A stretch of 64,000 nt of DNA. It comes from Haliclystus octoradiatus (Eukaryota > Cnidaria > Staurozoa > Stauromedusae > Haliclystidae). Of this stretch, positions 51,101 to 57,729 are shown piece after piece. The stretch lies in assembly GCA_916610825.1 (NCBI GenBank), contig OU744452.1, positions 5,119,543 to 5,183,542 of the forward strand. Reading direction: 5' to 3'. Numbering within the stretch: position 1 is the first letter of the stretch; every line of letters starts with the position of its first letter. Made by a program: the position numbers and the translations under genes. The notes beneath the pieces are model-generated. The model saw only the letters and a list, made by a program, of their open reading frames with translations. It made no database searches and was not told the DNA's origin.

Positions 51101-54100
51101 TTATTGCTGTTTCTCATTCAATTCCATTGAAATTGATCAAGATATTGTAGATTTCAGACGATTTTTGAAATTTCAATTCTCATGTCTGATCTAGGCAATT
51201 TTCAACTTTACAGTACTTATTAAGGAATTATAAGGATTTCATTTTAGACTCCGTCACCGACTTGTGCTCCTGCGTCGTAAAAAATTTACTGCAGTACGGC
51301 TCCTGTTGAAATATGGACACGCCTGCCTGAGTCAGAGTTTGTACACCTCTGTCCTACATCCTTGAAGGCTAGAGCAAATTCAGAAGAAAATTGAAAATTT
51401 TTCATATTTAATAGGTCATATCTCAAGTAAAACTTCAGAAGAAAAGGTTTAACATTTTCTAGGATTCTGAATTGTGAAACTCTTTATTCAACAATAATGG
51501 CACAACAGAATAAACTTTTCAACATGCTGATATCTCATGGAATGTGTGAACACAGCTTCGATATTTGCGGTCAACTATTCTTACTTAAAAAGCATATAAA
51601 TCAGGCAAGAATAGAATTTCACGCTATTGAAAATATGTAATGCTATGGTAAAAGAATAAGCAATCTAAATTCATAAAATCTTTCCAAACTAGATTGAAAT
51701 GAGGTCTTGAACGCCATAGCATTAGATCAGAAATAGCTAGAATTTGCATTGAACGGATTTAGTGCTTGCGGCTTACGTCAAGCCGTCAAGCCTGATATTT
51801 TCATGGCGTGACTGCGTTTAGTGATTATGTTCAAATTTTGACAATTCAATATTTTCACTTGTTTTAAATCAGAATAACCTATTTATTGTAAGGGATGTTT
51901 TTATAAGAAACCCATATTCCAAGTAATCCTCCGCAGAGCAGCTGTTGCAATAATTTTAAATGTAATTCCCTCTAGACTATCACCATTCTATCTATTATCA
52001 AAAAGACGTAACTCATCAATGCTTAGATAAAGTCAAGGCTCAAGGCCTCATGCTCTACCAAATGAGCTACCTATCAAGGTCTAGATAATATTCTAATGAT
52101 AACTCTATAGATTTGCTGCTAGGAACTTGGCTTGTGACTTCATCAGGGACTCCACCACCTATTAGCTGAGTATTAGGATCAGGATACACCACTACACCAA
52201 GACTACTGCACTAACGCTAAAACTTTCAAGACACACTGGACCAATATATGTATTCTATGGTACCTTGCTTGAATCCCATTCACTTTTTGTTTAATATTTT
52301 GTGATACTAATGCGTCTTTTGTTTATTTAGGTAATCAAAAGAAGCAGTGTATGTGTGGATCTGAGAATTGTTCTGGTTTTCTTGGGGCACGACCAAAGAC
52401 AATAGCAATGCCACAGAAACCCGAAAAGAAAAAAAAGAAAAAGAGAAAGTTGAAACTACAGCCAAGTAAGTGTTACGATTTTTCCTAAGCTAGGTGGACA
52501 TTACACTAACTAAACTGAAAAATGTTTTTAAAACAAATCCTTTTCATATACAGACAGAAAAATGTTTTGATTTTTGAACGCTAACACTGATTAGATCAGT
52601 CTTTTTGAAGTAATCGACATTTGACCAATTTCACCAATGTGACTCAAATCAGTTAATCTAATGTCATGGCTTGCTAGAGTTTATCAAATTCTGTGTAATA
52701 CATTGAAGGCAGGAAAGTAATCGAATACAATGGCTTAGGTATTTTATCTGTTGTTCTTGAAATAACAATGAGGCTCTATTGATTTGTAGAAGTATTTGCC
52801 TCAATTATATAAAGTTTTTTATTTTGCTTTTGAACTTTCTGATATCCTTAATTGTGTGTAAATTCTTAGTATTTTCGATTCAGAACAATCAACTAATTCT
52901 ATATTAACATGATAAAATTCTCAGAAATGCAACCAGAATGCCATGGACTATTGCGTCTGCATATACGCTCGCATGTAGTGTTCCAGACATATCCAGACAT
53001 GGAAAATATCATCAAAATTCCTCATCATCCGTCCGACTCTGATAATTTTTTGAACTGAATCATAATCTTTTTCAGTCCGTTTGACTGGTCGAGACAGCAA
53101 TTAAGGTCCATTATCAACCAAACAACTACGTTCAACTGTTTGGAGAAACAACCCTACTTTGTTGGTTGACAAAGTCGAGCAAAGTTGAACCAACAAAATT
53201 AGTTTTTTTTTTTCTGTCCTTTAGTTGACAACTATTCTCATCTTATGCCTGCAATACCTGACAAAGGTGCATCCTTGAATCCTAGGGCTAAAAATCTAGA
53301 GTAATTTTAGAAGAGTATTTTCTCTGATTTTTATAGGCAAAATCTGTAAGAAAAAAAGTTGAAAATGTCCGAAAGGCACATTCTGTTACCAGAAAATGGA
53401 GATATTACAGAGATATTACCATTTTTGCTTATATTGCGGTTTTCAGTGTTACTTGAAAATATTTTATTCTTAAAAATGTTTGCCATCATGAAGTCAGAAA
53501 TATATATATTTTGATTGGATTTGATTTATTTTTGTCATAAAAGTATTGAAGAAAAGAAAATTAACACTTACATAGGGCCTAGAAACATTAACAGAATGAA
53601 TTTAAATTTTTATTTGATGGATTTTATTTTATTTAAAGCATTCAATTTACAATATATGTTTCGACAGACGATTCCATACAGGTATAATTCTGTTGAAAAA
53701 ACTATTGAAATACTGCTATTTTGAGGGACACATCTTGATTTTAATTGAAGACTGCTATCTCTTTCAGGGATAATTTGATGAACTCCCAGTGAATAACAAA
53801 TCATGTAGTAATTCAACTGTAGTGTAAAATAATTCACTTCAGACAAAAAGGACACAGTAACGAAGTTTGATATATACCATATCATAAATTTTGAATTCAA
53901 CTGGTGCACAATTCTAGAAAGTCCAGTAATGTATTTGCTCCTGTGCCGTACTGTTCATGTTGTTTTTGTTTATTTGTCAAAAATACTGACCGCATTACAT
54001 AGAAAAATAAAACTTCCGCTTACATATATCCTTTAAATACATAAAGAAAACATAAATTAAAATATGTTACTGTGTTAACTAGTAGTTCATATGGATTGTT

Positions 54101-55569
54101 AATTACGGTAACTTTGCATAAGGCATTTGTCATAATGTCATGATGTCATAATTACCAAATTAGACAGAAGTAGCGTAGCAGACTCGGCCCAAATTCCATT
54201 ACTTCTTGTCGAGAACTAAAGATTGTGGAAAAAGTTAAAATTCTTTTTTTAAGCTTTCTTGCGAGTGTTTACCACGTGCTTAACCCTTACTGGTCAGGTT
54301 CACAGGTAGACTGAATCACAATTGACAGGTGTTACATCAATCGGAGTTTGACGGGTTTCGTTTACATGAAACATCTACTTCAACTACATTATCAACTAAG
54401 TCGTTAATAATAGCTGTTCCCTTACTGGTCAGGTTCACAGGTAGACTGAATCACAATTGACAGATGTTACATCAATCAGAGTTTGACGGGTTTCGTTTAC
54501 ATGAAACATCTAATTCAACTAAGTCGTTATTAATAGTTGTTCCCTTACTGGTCAGGTCCACAGGTAGACTGAATCACAATTGACAGATGTTACATCAATC
54601 AGAGTTTGACGGGTTTCGTTTACATGAAACATCTACTTCAACTACATTACATCAACTAAGTTGTTAATAATAGCTGTTCCCTTACTGGTCAGGTTCACAG
54701 GTAGACTGAATCACAATTGACAGGTGTTACATCAATCAGAGTTTGACGGGTTGCGTTTACATGAAACATCTACTTCAACTACATTACATCAACTAAGTTG
54801 TTAATAATAGCTGTTCCCTTACTGGTCAGGTTCACAGGTAGACTGAATCACAATTGACAGGTGTTACATCAATCAGAGTTTGACGGGTTGCGTTTACATG
54901 AAACATCTACTTCAACTACATTACATCAACTAAGTTGTTAATAATAGCTGTTCCCTTACTGGTCAGGTTCACAGGTAGACTGAATCACAATTGACAGGTG
55001 TTACATCAATCAGAGTTTGACGGGTTGCGTTTACATGAAACATCTACTTCAACTACATTACATCAACTAAGTTGTTAATAATAGCTGTTCCCTTACTGGT
55101 CAGGTTCACAGGTAGACTGAATCACAATTGACAGGTGTTACATCAATCAGAGTTTGACGGGTTGCGTTTACATGAAACATCTACTTCAACTACATTACAT
55201 CAACTAAGTTGTTAATAATAGCTGTTTCCCTCCATTTCAGAACATGAAGATGATTGTTTCATATGTGGTATGGGTGGCGAACTGATACTATGTGATAATA
55301 CCAATTGTGCTAAATGTTATCATATGAAATGTTTATCATTGAAACAACAACCGAAAGGAAAATGGCTCTGTCCATGGCATTATTGCGATGAATGTGGAAA
55401 GAAAGCTACTGCCCTCTGTCAACTATGTCCAAATTCATTCTGTGGCGTACACAAGGATGGCGAACTTAACGATATTGATGGTGTCAAAGTTTGTACTTCA
55501 CATACAACAGACGAAATCAATGACCATAGTAATGCAATGAGTGTTTCTACAAGGTCAGAGCCTGAATAG
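26846..55569 (+). CDS. NSD: NSD-type histone H3K36 methyltransferase, whole gene (8 exons)
   Basis: Exons 26846-27188, 34503-35754, 39342-39547, 46943-47046, 49614-49869, 50388-50696, 52331-52465 and 55241-55569 all have GT...AG borders. They sum to 2,934 nt, that is 977 codons plus TAG, with every junction in phase. Domain order is PWWP (res. ~53-170), four PHD fingers (~306-512), PWWP (~520-600), AWS (~650-700), SET (~702-820), post-SET (~829-842) and a C-terminal PHD/C5HCH module (~874-935). This is the diagnostic architecture of NSD1/2/3, nuclear enzymes that dimethylate H3K36. At 977 aa it is shorter than the vertebrate proteins. It starts only about 50 residues before the first PWWP and has no HMG box. 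The introns (0.5-7.4 kb) are full of transposons. An additional upstream exon cannot be excluded. Confidence 0.95.
27944..28002. repeat. 59-bp foldback element
   Basis: GTCCGACAAA at one end pairs with TTTGTCGGAC at the other, and inner CCGGGATCT pairs with AAGATCCC. Related single arms occur near 50781 (gtccgacaaaagtggaggtc). It lies in NSD intron 1. Confidence 0.6.
28850..28885 (+). repeat. dispersed-repeat fragment in intron 1
   Basis: It is nearly the same as 8735-8790 (gtttggaaaa..tgactgatcg...atagggtagattcaa), which shows a repeat family not otherwise classified. Confidence 0.5.
29037..29247 (-). repeat. 3' LTR of the copia element
   Basis: 211 bp, same sequence as 33262-33472. A purine tract (aagaaggag in element sense) abuts it at 29248-29256 as the polypurine tract. 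The TSD GATAG precedes it on the plus strand. Confidence 0.93.
29299..33189 (-). CDS. gag-pol: Copia Gag-Pol polyprotein
   Basis: 1,296 aa from the ATG at 33189, single frame. A Gag (UBN2-like) region covers ~1-200 and a CCHC knuckle [14 protein letters not shown] lies at 215-228. The protease is VDSGATSH (~291). Integrase has HHCC (H425, H430, C459, C462) and catalytic D490, D553 and E589, within [14 protein letters not shown] and [12 protein letters not shown] has DVETAFLNG (~897) and YVDDMI (981). RNase H contains [18 protein letters not shown] and EDNQSAI. The order PR-INT-RT-RH defines Ty1/copia. No stop or frameshift is seen. Transcription would run against the host gene. Confidence 0.96.
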   Translation of the reverse strand: MAESRTVAIVSLVGNNYPTWKIQCKMALLKDDLWSIVSGAEMSPAFTEVDKLAKFKVRQSRALAIVVLAISPNLLYLIDDPTDPHEVWNKLANHYEKKTWANKLELKRKLYNLRLKDGEPLQGHIKTLTEIFSSLSILGDRMTDEDKVVHLLASLPKSFDMLVTAFEASDNVPRLESVLERLNHEEQKQKQRLDVSINDTALVSNQRTFRKGITCYHCQGIGHTRRECPNRNKKKHNTTPKADVQKVNVVFDEHNGNESDESKSDGSEYAGLMVRHALAANNSILKNNWIVDSGATSHMVNDKRLITNLELFTEEVNVTIGDGSSLKAIGRGSITLQLCLRNKKKRCHLSKVLYVPNLSCNLFSVPQATNANHNVLFTSDKCYLRNQQGQLFGTGVKVGDLYCLNCESQNSANLAKSDSRAMTWHRRFAHVGVNNLQKLARDQMVSGLDFNPKDKLDFCEPCVEGKHHRLPFPTAGGTRAELPLALVHSDVCGHMNELSLSRGKYFLTLIDDCTRYKWTYILQTKDQAFERFKEWKILVENKTGTKLKALRTDNGGEYISKEFDAFLVKEGVARQLTIKKTPEQNGVAERLNRTLVEAVRAMLSDSRLPQKFWAEALNTAVYIHNRCPTKANEGMTPYEAWTGSIPDVSHLRAFGCAAFLHIPKDERKKLDPKSFKCTMLGYSENRKGYRLWDPEKQKVIHGRDVIFNEADKPNGKMVSSVNNSSSDNVNIDIGDMLNIESDNDTEINDVNNDNDEPVRSSSRTRQPPNRYGDWATVACVNNDTPTSYRSAINSDDKEKWFDAMQTELVSLQNNNVYDLVTLPANSTAVGSKWVFKQKTDVNGNVERFKARLVAQGYSQVFGRDYDETFSPVIRLETFRMLLAFGVNLGLQLHHMDVETAFLNGSLSEEIYMKQPPGHFSPGCENKVWKLKRSIYGLKQSPKCWNQTLHNKLISMGFIQSSSDHCLYSSIKEGELLFVAVYVDDMIIAGKDDKRIDYVKRNLCDTFKMKNLGQLNHFLGIKVVQKDNTIWIGQPAYTKKILNDFGMDNAKSVSTPVDPLLKFNDIIDGELEDIRKYQSAVGMLLYLSSATRPDISFAVNSVAKYCIKPQKEHWTAVKRILRYLHGTVDLGIYYKQNDVACCGYSDADWAGDRNNRKSVSGYVFKFASAAITWRSKKQSCVALSTAEAEYVALSSAVQEATWLRQLLCDLKLPMTDSTIIYEDNQSAIAIASNPQYHSKVKHISIKYHYVRDQVENNVVKLIYCQSNKMTADILTKGLAREQFNILVESLGLANYKS
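33241..33261 (-). promoter_or_regulatory. primer binding site, initiator Met tRNA internal type
   Basis: Directly after the 5' LTR the element reads GGTTATGGGCCCAG, the complement of the anticodon arm of eukaryotic initiator Met tRNA (CTGGGCCCATAACC). Drosophila copia primes from the same internal site using a half-tRNA, so the mechanism is probably shared. Confidence 0.85.
33262..33472 (-). repeat. 5' LTR of the copia element
   Basis: 211 bp, same as 29037-29247. The TSD GATAG is at 33473-33477. The promoter for the antisense transcript would be here. Confidence 0.93.
33480..34502. other. remainder of NSD intron 1
   Basis: No gene. A short block near 34320-34345 matches 8849-8880. The intron ends with ttatattgtag before exon 2. 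Confidence 0.5.
34503..35754 (+). CDS. NSD: NSD exon 2: end of PWWP1, linker and four PHD fingers
   Basis: The acceptor is tattgtag|GG and the frame continues from exon 1 (Gly split codon). It first gives the PWWP1 C-terminal helices ([19 protein letters not shown]). A lysine-rich linker follows, then Cys/His clusters: [31 protein letters not shown]...CIRCPTSYH and [17 protein letters not shown]. These are PHD1-4, histone-tail readers. It ends with VVWVKYGCW, the start of PWWP2, at donor GGAG|GTAAGT. Confidence 0.94.
35755..36182. other. start of NSD intron 2
   Basis: No feature was seen before the foldback at 36183. Confidence 0.45.
36183..36365. mobile_element. 183-bp foldback element with ~73-bp arms
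   Basis: The left arm (gggttaccacat...tactaaacgagaaaatg...gggagacac) is repeated inverted to 36365, nearly perfectly. The short centre carries 'gagtgaagcgctaaaa' and 'gagcgagtgattttta'. It would form a very long hairpin in the NSD pre-mRNA. A copy with one arm is at 61050-61165. Confidence 0.85.
36740..36925 (+). repeat. distal part of the same repeat family
   Basis: 'ttctgtattttatcacag', 'ttttcccggttttcggagc' and 'ggatttcatgcacgctcttt' then 'cgaccaatcag' recur in order at 61165-61325. In the second copy they directly follow the foldback core, so foldback and this segment belong to one mobile unit. Confidence 0.65.
36926..39341. other. rest of NSD intron 2
   Basis: No certain feature. An open frame at 37832-38056 lacks any known domain. 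The intron ends ttataatttgtag. Confidence 0.45.
39342..39547 (+). CDS. NSD: NSD exon 3: second PWWP
   Basis: The acceptor is tttgtag|A. The junction gives ...[13 protein letters not shown], the PWWP2 core. [17 protein letters not shown] and RVFAYQDGD follow as in NSD proteins. The donor is AAAG|GTGAGA, and a (ATC)n-rich retroposon end starts five bases into the intron. Confidence 0.94.
39548..39640 (-). repeat. (GAT)n-tailed retroposon end at the exon 3 donor
   Basis: Plus-strand 'gatcatcatcattgtcatca', 'tttattcagaacctgataag', 'cttgaac' and 'gtgacag' is the reverse complement of the repeat at 1501-1570 and 8345-8412. Its tail lies directly on the splice donor (GTGAG|atcatc). Confidence 0.65.
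39690..39832. mobile_element. hAT-like MITE end
   Basis: Alternating 'aaagtaactaattactc', 'aaagtaacgagtag' and 'cgttacttta' ends in 'acaacactgg'. This arrangement of thin AGTAACT repeats with a CCAGTGTTGT terminus is common in hAT-derived MITEs. The other end was not defined. Confidence 0.4.
40100..40370. repeat. tandem GTTCATGAAC repeat array, about four 60-68 bp units
   Basis: Units with 'gtgaaattgccc' at about 40149, 40216, 40274 and 40342 are each followed by 'aatgaac', 'ttcatgaacagttcatga' and 'actttcatga'. The same palindromic word fills the MITE at 7932-8091 and the arrays at 46805-46880 and 57730-58400. Confidence 0.65.
40478..41050 (+). mobile_element. Penelope-like element fragment (RT end and GIY-YIG endonuclease)
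   Basis: [14 protein letters not shown] and [16 protein letters not shown] match the catalytic loop and following region of Penelope-type RT. Further on, in other frames, [32 protein letters not shown] and then [17 protein letters not shown] match the GIY-YIG endonuclease. Frameshifts and stops show it is dead. It lies in NSD intron 3. Confidence 0.75.
41415..44913 (-). mobile_element. full-length single-ORF LINE in NSD intron 3
   Basis: A 16-bp direct repeat, TGAATTATTGTGAATG, flanks the element exactly (41399-41414 and 44914-44929). The 3' end (left) carries a CATCA/ATCAC microsatellite tail. About 258 nt precede the ORF and about 340 nt follow it. The 3' region has an inverted pair, gggtcaccc and gggttgaccc, that could form the RT-recognition hairpin. 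Clean duplication and an open frame point to a recent insertion. Confidence 0.92.
41755..44655 (-). CDS. LINE endonuclease/reverse transcriptase
   Basis: 966 aa from ATG 44655. The N-terminal APE-type endonuclease has [21 protein letters not shown] and SDHLAPY. RT lies at about 480-760: [64 protein letters not shown] and FADDTTL. The C-terminal ~80 residues end in a Cys-rich [14 protein letters not shown]. It resembles the CR1/L2/Jockey group, but the clade is not certain. No separate ORF1 is present although both ends of the element are. It is in antisense to NSD. Confidence 0.93.
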   Translation of the reverse strand: MLTVDSDDAVIDTVNRLGYVDPTDVPLSDLTIGSQNVRSLLKHYESVAAFLSKTNIKILALQEIWQNSSECTFENYVKVSYERDKKRGGGVGILVHSSIEFTKCPDHSIMNDDLELIAIETPKCYYFSIYIPPRAILSNSLAYISNIIKKLKNKAIFIAGDFNVDLLKNTPSSSQLLDQFLAVKMIPLIIDPTRITSKSCTLIDNIFSNFKGQINAGVIITEISDHLAPYLSLGSLSTPKQKQISFRCMSPKNVEIFKSLLCGQDWFLPSDPHEAFATFQNQIQECLDIACPLQSKNFNKNFHKKEPWITKGLLVSRSKKYNLYKQFILHKSESLKNHYTNYNKIYNKLLRKSKTLYWTSFYQCYKSDAKKMWQATNQLLNRKKKCNRYPSFFNIDNRKIADKSTIANSFNFFFATIGQNLINQHQANTDFSQHLPVGVNCKFSFKFVTANSVDKIISRMQNKSSTGLDHISNKCLKSIKDPLIFPLTYLINLSIKSGYVPHLYKCAKVLPLFKAGDKHNFSNYRPISILPTFSKVLERVIYNQLYTYFSDNFLSKFQFGFRKFHNPVHCISNFLNNHFKTSNEKYHVGLFLDLKKAFDTVSHDILLSKLSHYGLDDMSLLWFDNYLKDRSQYLFFDGTMSTLPCKIPCGVPQGSILGPLLFLIFINDLPLCTKFDVNLFADDTTLQLAGNDIVNFEIDVNYELSRVAEWFAANKLTINAGKCKFILFGNVKFENFKICIGNQLLERCGTDFKTKAVKFLGVFIDNKLNWRAHIDHVRIKLRQSIYSIIRIKNYLNFNHKLQIYNAIVKPHLEYALEIWGNSAQIKPLMVLQKTCVRVIMSKPRLTHSEPLFKSLQLLKIDDLYIVKVFALLHSVIKNKCPISMSAIFKFQQKHRRQNNVFIVPFARSSILQCLPPYHFPALWNSFDFDLQLPISGFTKNLKKHLIGKYCTTCCERNCYICEACLT
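45065..45092. repeat. (TA)n microsatellite
   Basis: An alternating atatat run of about 26 bases in intron 3. Confidence 0.85.
45100..46180. other. NSD intron 3, nothing recognised
   Basis: AT-rich intronic DNA with no feature I can support. Confidence 0.45.
46186..46368. mobile_element. 183-bp foldback element with 48-bp arms
   Basis: aaatagttcatactttccgt...gatagcaccac is repeated inverted almost perfectly to 46368. The centre ('cgagtcacttcagga', 'ctgatgccttctcgttttc', 'cttacg', 'cctctcg') is shared with the element at 56552-56732, but the outer arms are not. A single-arm fragment (atagttcacggaaagt) lies at about 50080. Confidence 0.85.
46385..46640 (-). mobile_element. Penelope-like GIY-YIG endonuclease fragment
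   Basis: [22 protein letters not shown], then [20 protein letters not shown] and [13 protein letters not shown] match the C-terminal half of the Penelope endonuclease and the fragment at 40478-41050. It is in minus orientation, with no RT left. Confidence 0.7.
46805..46880. repeat. TTCATGAAC repeat cluster before exon 4
   Basis: 'atcatgaacatttcatgaac' then 'tttcatgaac', with 'gaatcgccc' and 'ggcaatttgacgatcatga' around. It is about 60 bp upstream of the exon 4 acceptor region. Confidence 0.55.
46943..47046 (+). CDS. NSD: NSD exon 4: PWWP2 C-terminal helix
   Basis: The acceptor is catccag|CT. It reads (A)[19 protein letters not shown] then ...[11 protein letters not shown], matching the helical end of PWWP2 and the PPPYKHI motif of NSD proteins. 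The donor is GAAG|GTAAAT, phase 0. At 104 nt this exon is too short to be found as an open frame on its own. Confidence 0.92.
47050..49250. other. NSD intron 4, mostly featureless
   Basis: No coding or repeat feature I can support, apart from the SINE that follows at 49259. Confidence 0.45.
49259..49480 (+). mobile_element. tRNA-derived SINE in intron 4
   Basis: A-box-like ttggtgcaatggttagg and B-box-like gggctcaatccctgg sit at tRNA spacing. They are followed by a body with ggcaccaagaaaggcatccg and an A-rich end. The 'ggcatccgg' core is shared with the minus-strand copy at 57215-57335. Confidence 0.75.
49614..49869 (+). CDS. NSD: NSD exon 5: AWS domain
   Basis: The acceptor is tttctcag|TGT. 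It encodes the pre-SET AWS Cys cluster: [37 protein letters not shown]. It then begins SET with GWGLKSQC. The donor is TGTG|GTAAG, phase 1. The cysteines bind structural zinc. Confidence 0.94.
50388..50696 (+). CDS. NSD: NSD exon 6: SET catalytic domain
   Basis: The acceptor is attgtag|AT. It contains [49 protein letters not shown] (cofactor-binding NHSC pseudoknot) and [11 protein letters not shown]. All catalytic motifs are present. Vertebrate NSDs read DAGPKGN and NHCCQPN, so the Tyr and the canonical NHSCDPN are differences. The donor is TTAG|GTAAGA. Confidence 0.95.
50781..51360. repeat. NSD intron 6 repeat region
   Basis: It begins with a gtccgacaaaagtggaggtc arm related to the foldback at 27944. 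It contains several 'gactccga' words typical of degenerate MITEs. Boundaries are unclear. Confidence 0.35.
51400..52030. other. NSD intron 6, nothing recognised
   Basis: No feature I can support. Confidence 0.4.
52036..52240 (-). repeat. tRNA-like SINE remnants
   Basis: On the minus strand 'tagctcatttggtagagcat' (about 52055-52080) is a good A-box and D-arm. Another, 'ttggtgtagtggtgtatcc' with 'ggtggagtccc' (about 52160-52215), resembles an A/B-box pair. Neither looks like an intact tRNA. Confidence 0.4.
52331..52465 (+). CDS. NSD: NSD exon 7: post-SET domain and lysine-rich tail
   Basis: The acceptor is tatttag|GT. It reads (G)[20 protein letters not shown], where the three post-SET cysteines complete a zinc site with the SET core. 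[14 protein letters not shown] basic stretch follows. The donor is CCAA|GTAAGT, phase 1. Confidence 0.94.
52466..54280. other. NSD intron 7, first part
   Basis: No gene or clear element was seen before the minisatellite at 54284. Confidence 0.45.
54284..55227 (+). repeat. 137-bp minisatellite, seven units
   Basis: Units start with cccttactggtcagg at 54284, 54419, 54542, 54679, 54816, 54953 and 55090, so spacings are 135, 123 and then 137 bp. The last four units are almost identical; the first three differ more. The array stops 13 bases before the exon 8 acceptor AG. Confidence 0.95.
55241..55569 (+). CDS. NSD: NSD exon 8: C-terminal PHD / C5HCH module and stop
   Basis: The acceptor is ctccatttcag|AA. 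It contains [44 protein letters not shown] and CPNSFCGVH, the PHD5-C5HCH pair that recruits partner proteins in NSDs. It ends TRSEPE-TAG at 55567-55569. The polypyrimidine tract of this exon is formed by the end of the minisatellite. Confidence 0.95.
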
Positions 55570-56550
55570 CTTAATGTTAAACCTGGTTTCAATATCGAAT
55601 TGTAAGGCAATGGGGATAATCACAAGTGGTGTTCAACCTAATGCTTTTGTCAAGACTGTTAGGTGCTGCTCTATTACATACCGACGTCATCATTACTTGT
55701 ATCTCCTGCCTGATTTTAAGATATTGGAATATGAATATATTGTACAGCAATCAATCTGTAAAACTTTGACAAATATCTCTCTGACAATCCAAGCATTTGA
55801 ATACATGACTAGAATAGCTCCAATCAATTTGAGACACCAACAGATAGAAGGGACAAATTAGAACGGTTTTCCAAGAAGAAATTCCAATCTTTGTATTGTT
55901 TTTTCTTTCTTAATATTATGTGATATATATTATAGTGATCTGTCTAGTAGAAGTAAATAATTCTAGATATTTATCAGCATTATTATTTGTTAAAGCTTTT
56001 CTGTAAATTAGCAAAATAATATTTTATTATGTATGAACTTTTAGCATAGTTTTAGGTTTAAATATTGCATAGATTAATGCCAAAATTAAGAATATAAAGC
56101 TGTTATTAAGTGAATCATTTTTTAAGTTTTTGCGCTATAATGATAAATATGTCGTTTTGAAAATAGTTTGTTACTGACTATTATTTATCTTTGAATTGGG
56201 GATCAAATGTGTACAATTGCGATATAATATTTCATCATCAATAAGGCATCAGATTATCACTAGCCGCCAATGAAACTGATTTTCGTCTTTCAAATGTTTT
56301 TACATGTTGCATAGCTTACATTACCAGGCTTTGTATATTAACGGAATTGATTCGATCAATCTGATCGGTTTAGAGTTATAATGCCAAATCACCATAGCAA
56401 AACTAGGTTCAAAAACACAATTGATCTTACAATTTGAACTTGACATCACAAATGAGAATTTTCTATTTGATTAGGACATTTCAAAAACATTTATTCATTG
56501 GAAACGAAGTTATGTAAATGTTTATAAAATTTGATAAAGTAATAATACAA
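55570..56550. other. 3' flank of NSD
   Basis: Probable 3' UTR then intergenic. It is strongly AT-rich and no single poly(A) signal could be chosen. Confidence 0.4.
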
Positions 56551-56551
56551 A

Positions 56552-56732
56552 GCAATTGGCGCACAGTTTCCTCTGAGCTATTGATGTTGGTGCATTCGAG
56601 TCACTTCAGGAAAAAACTCAAAAGCGAAGCTGTCGGAGCGGCACTAGATTTTCTGATGCCTTCTCGTTTTCTGCTTACGTTCCTCTCGTGCTTCAAATAT
56701 CAATAGCTCATCAGAAATTGTGCTCCAATTGC
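56552..56732. mobile_element. 181-bp foldback element
   Basis: gcaattggcgcacagtttc and gagctattgat pair with an inverted copy ending at 56732. The centre (cgagtcacttcagga and ctgatgccttctcgttttc) is the same as in 46186-46368, although the arms differ. Confidence 0.75.
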
Positions 56733-57214
56733 TGAGTAGTTCCTAGCCCCCTATTCAGTATTTGTTCTATGACCCAATGGCAATCAAAATTATTCTCTTT
56801 TCAAAATAGTTTGATATATTTTGTTCATAATTTGTCGCTTGTCTCTTCATAGCTGCGTTCAAATCCATAATATATAGCTGCATTTGATAGAATCTTTCCA
56901 CTTTTGTTCCATTGCTTTGACTTGAAGTTCATTGTTTTTATTGTTCCCAGATAACCCAAGGCATATAATTATAGCAAGAGCGTTCCTCTATACCTAACCA
57001 ACTATAACTATTAACTTGAAGTTCAAATTCAAACTGCAACATGCTATGCCATTAATCTCTTATATTCCACATATTTTACCATTTAGAATAACAATGATCG
57101 GTTAAATCGTTTTGAATTACGCTTGAGCAATTAAAAAATGATCACATTTGGTGCTCAAAACGTTTTTCAAATTAGTTAATTTATTAGTATCTTAGTATTT
57201 TGAAGCTTGTGTGC

Positions 57215-57335
57215 GTTTAATAGCCGGATGCCCTTCCTGACGCCAACCTATAGTGCTCCAGACAGGGATTGAACTCGAGACCCTGCAGGCCGTGGTACAA
57301 TGCCCTAGCCACTACACGAAGGCCGCACAATGGGC
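57215..57335 (-). mobile_element. tRNA-derived SINE, minus strand
   Basis: In element sense: cttcgtgtagtggctagggc (A box), cgagttcaatccctgt (B box), agcactataggttggcgtca and ggaagggcatccggc. This is the same body as the SINE at 49259, and the 'ggaagggcatccgg' core is widespread in animal SINEs. Confidence 0.75.
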
Positions 57336-57404
57336 ATGCTTAAGTTGACATTGAGTTGTTTAATTGAAATGGAAGGCTGGATGGCTCTGCAAAAACAGAA
57401 CAAA

Positions 57405-57530
57405 CTTACCCCTGCGAAAACAGTTTGGGAGTTCTTGAACGTTAAATGACCCCAAATTATCATGAACTGTTCATGAATATGGGGCTATTCAACTGTCATG
57501 AACTTCTGGGATGTTTTTCGCAGGAGTATA
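57405..57530. mobile_element. diverged copy of the TTCATGAAC MITE
   Basis: Left end cccctgcgaaaacag and right end ttttcgcagga are inverted copies of each other and of the ends at 7932 and 8091. Its flank has decayed from TTAA. Confidence 0.6.
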
Positions 57531-57729
57531 ACTCAGTAAGGTGAGTATTGAGTAACTCACTCTCCTTGTAAACAGGGCCAGGTAATGTAGCTGAGACCTT
57601 CGACAAATATACTATTTGATTCCCAAAATATACTCCTCAATGGGACACACGATGGAAAGGCTGCATAAAACTTATTCCGAGTGCACGATCAAACTTGCAA
57701 GCTCACAAACAACTCAAAAAAGTCTCCAC

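Noticed and set aside
54284-55227. A CRISPR-like array
   Set aside because: The repeats are contiguous 137-bp units without spacers in an animal intron: a minisatellite.
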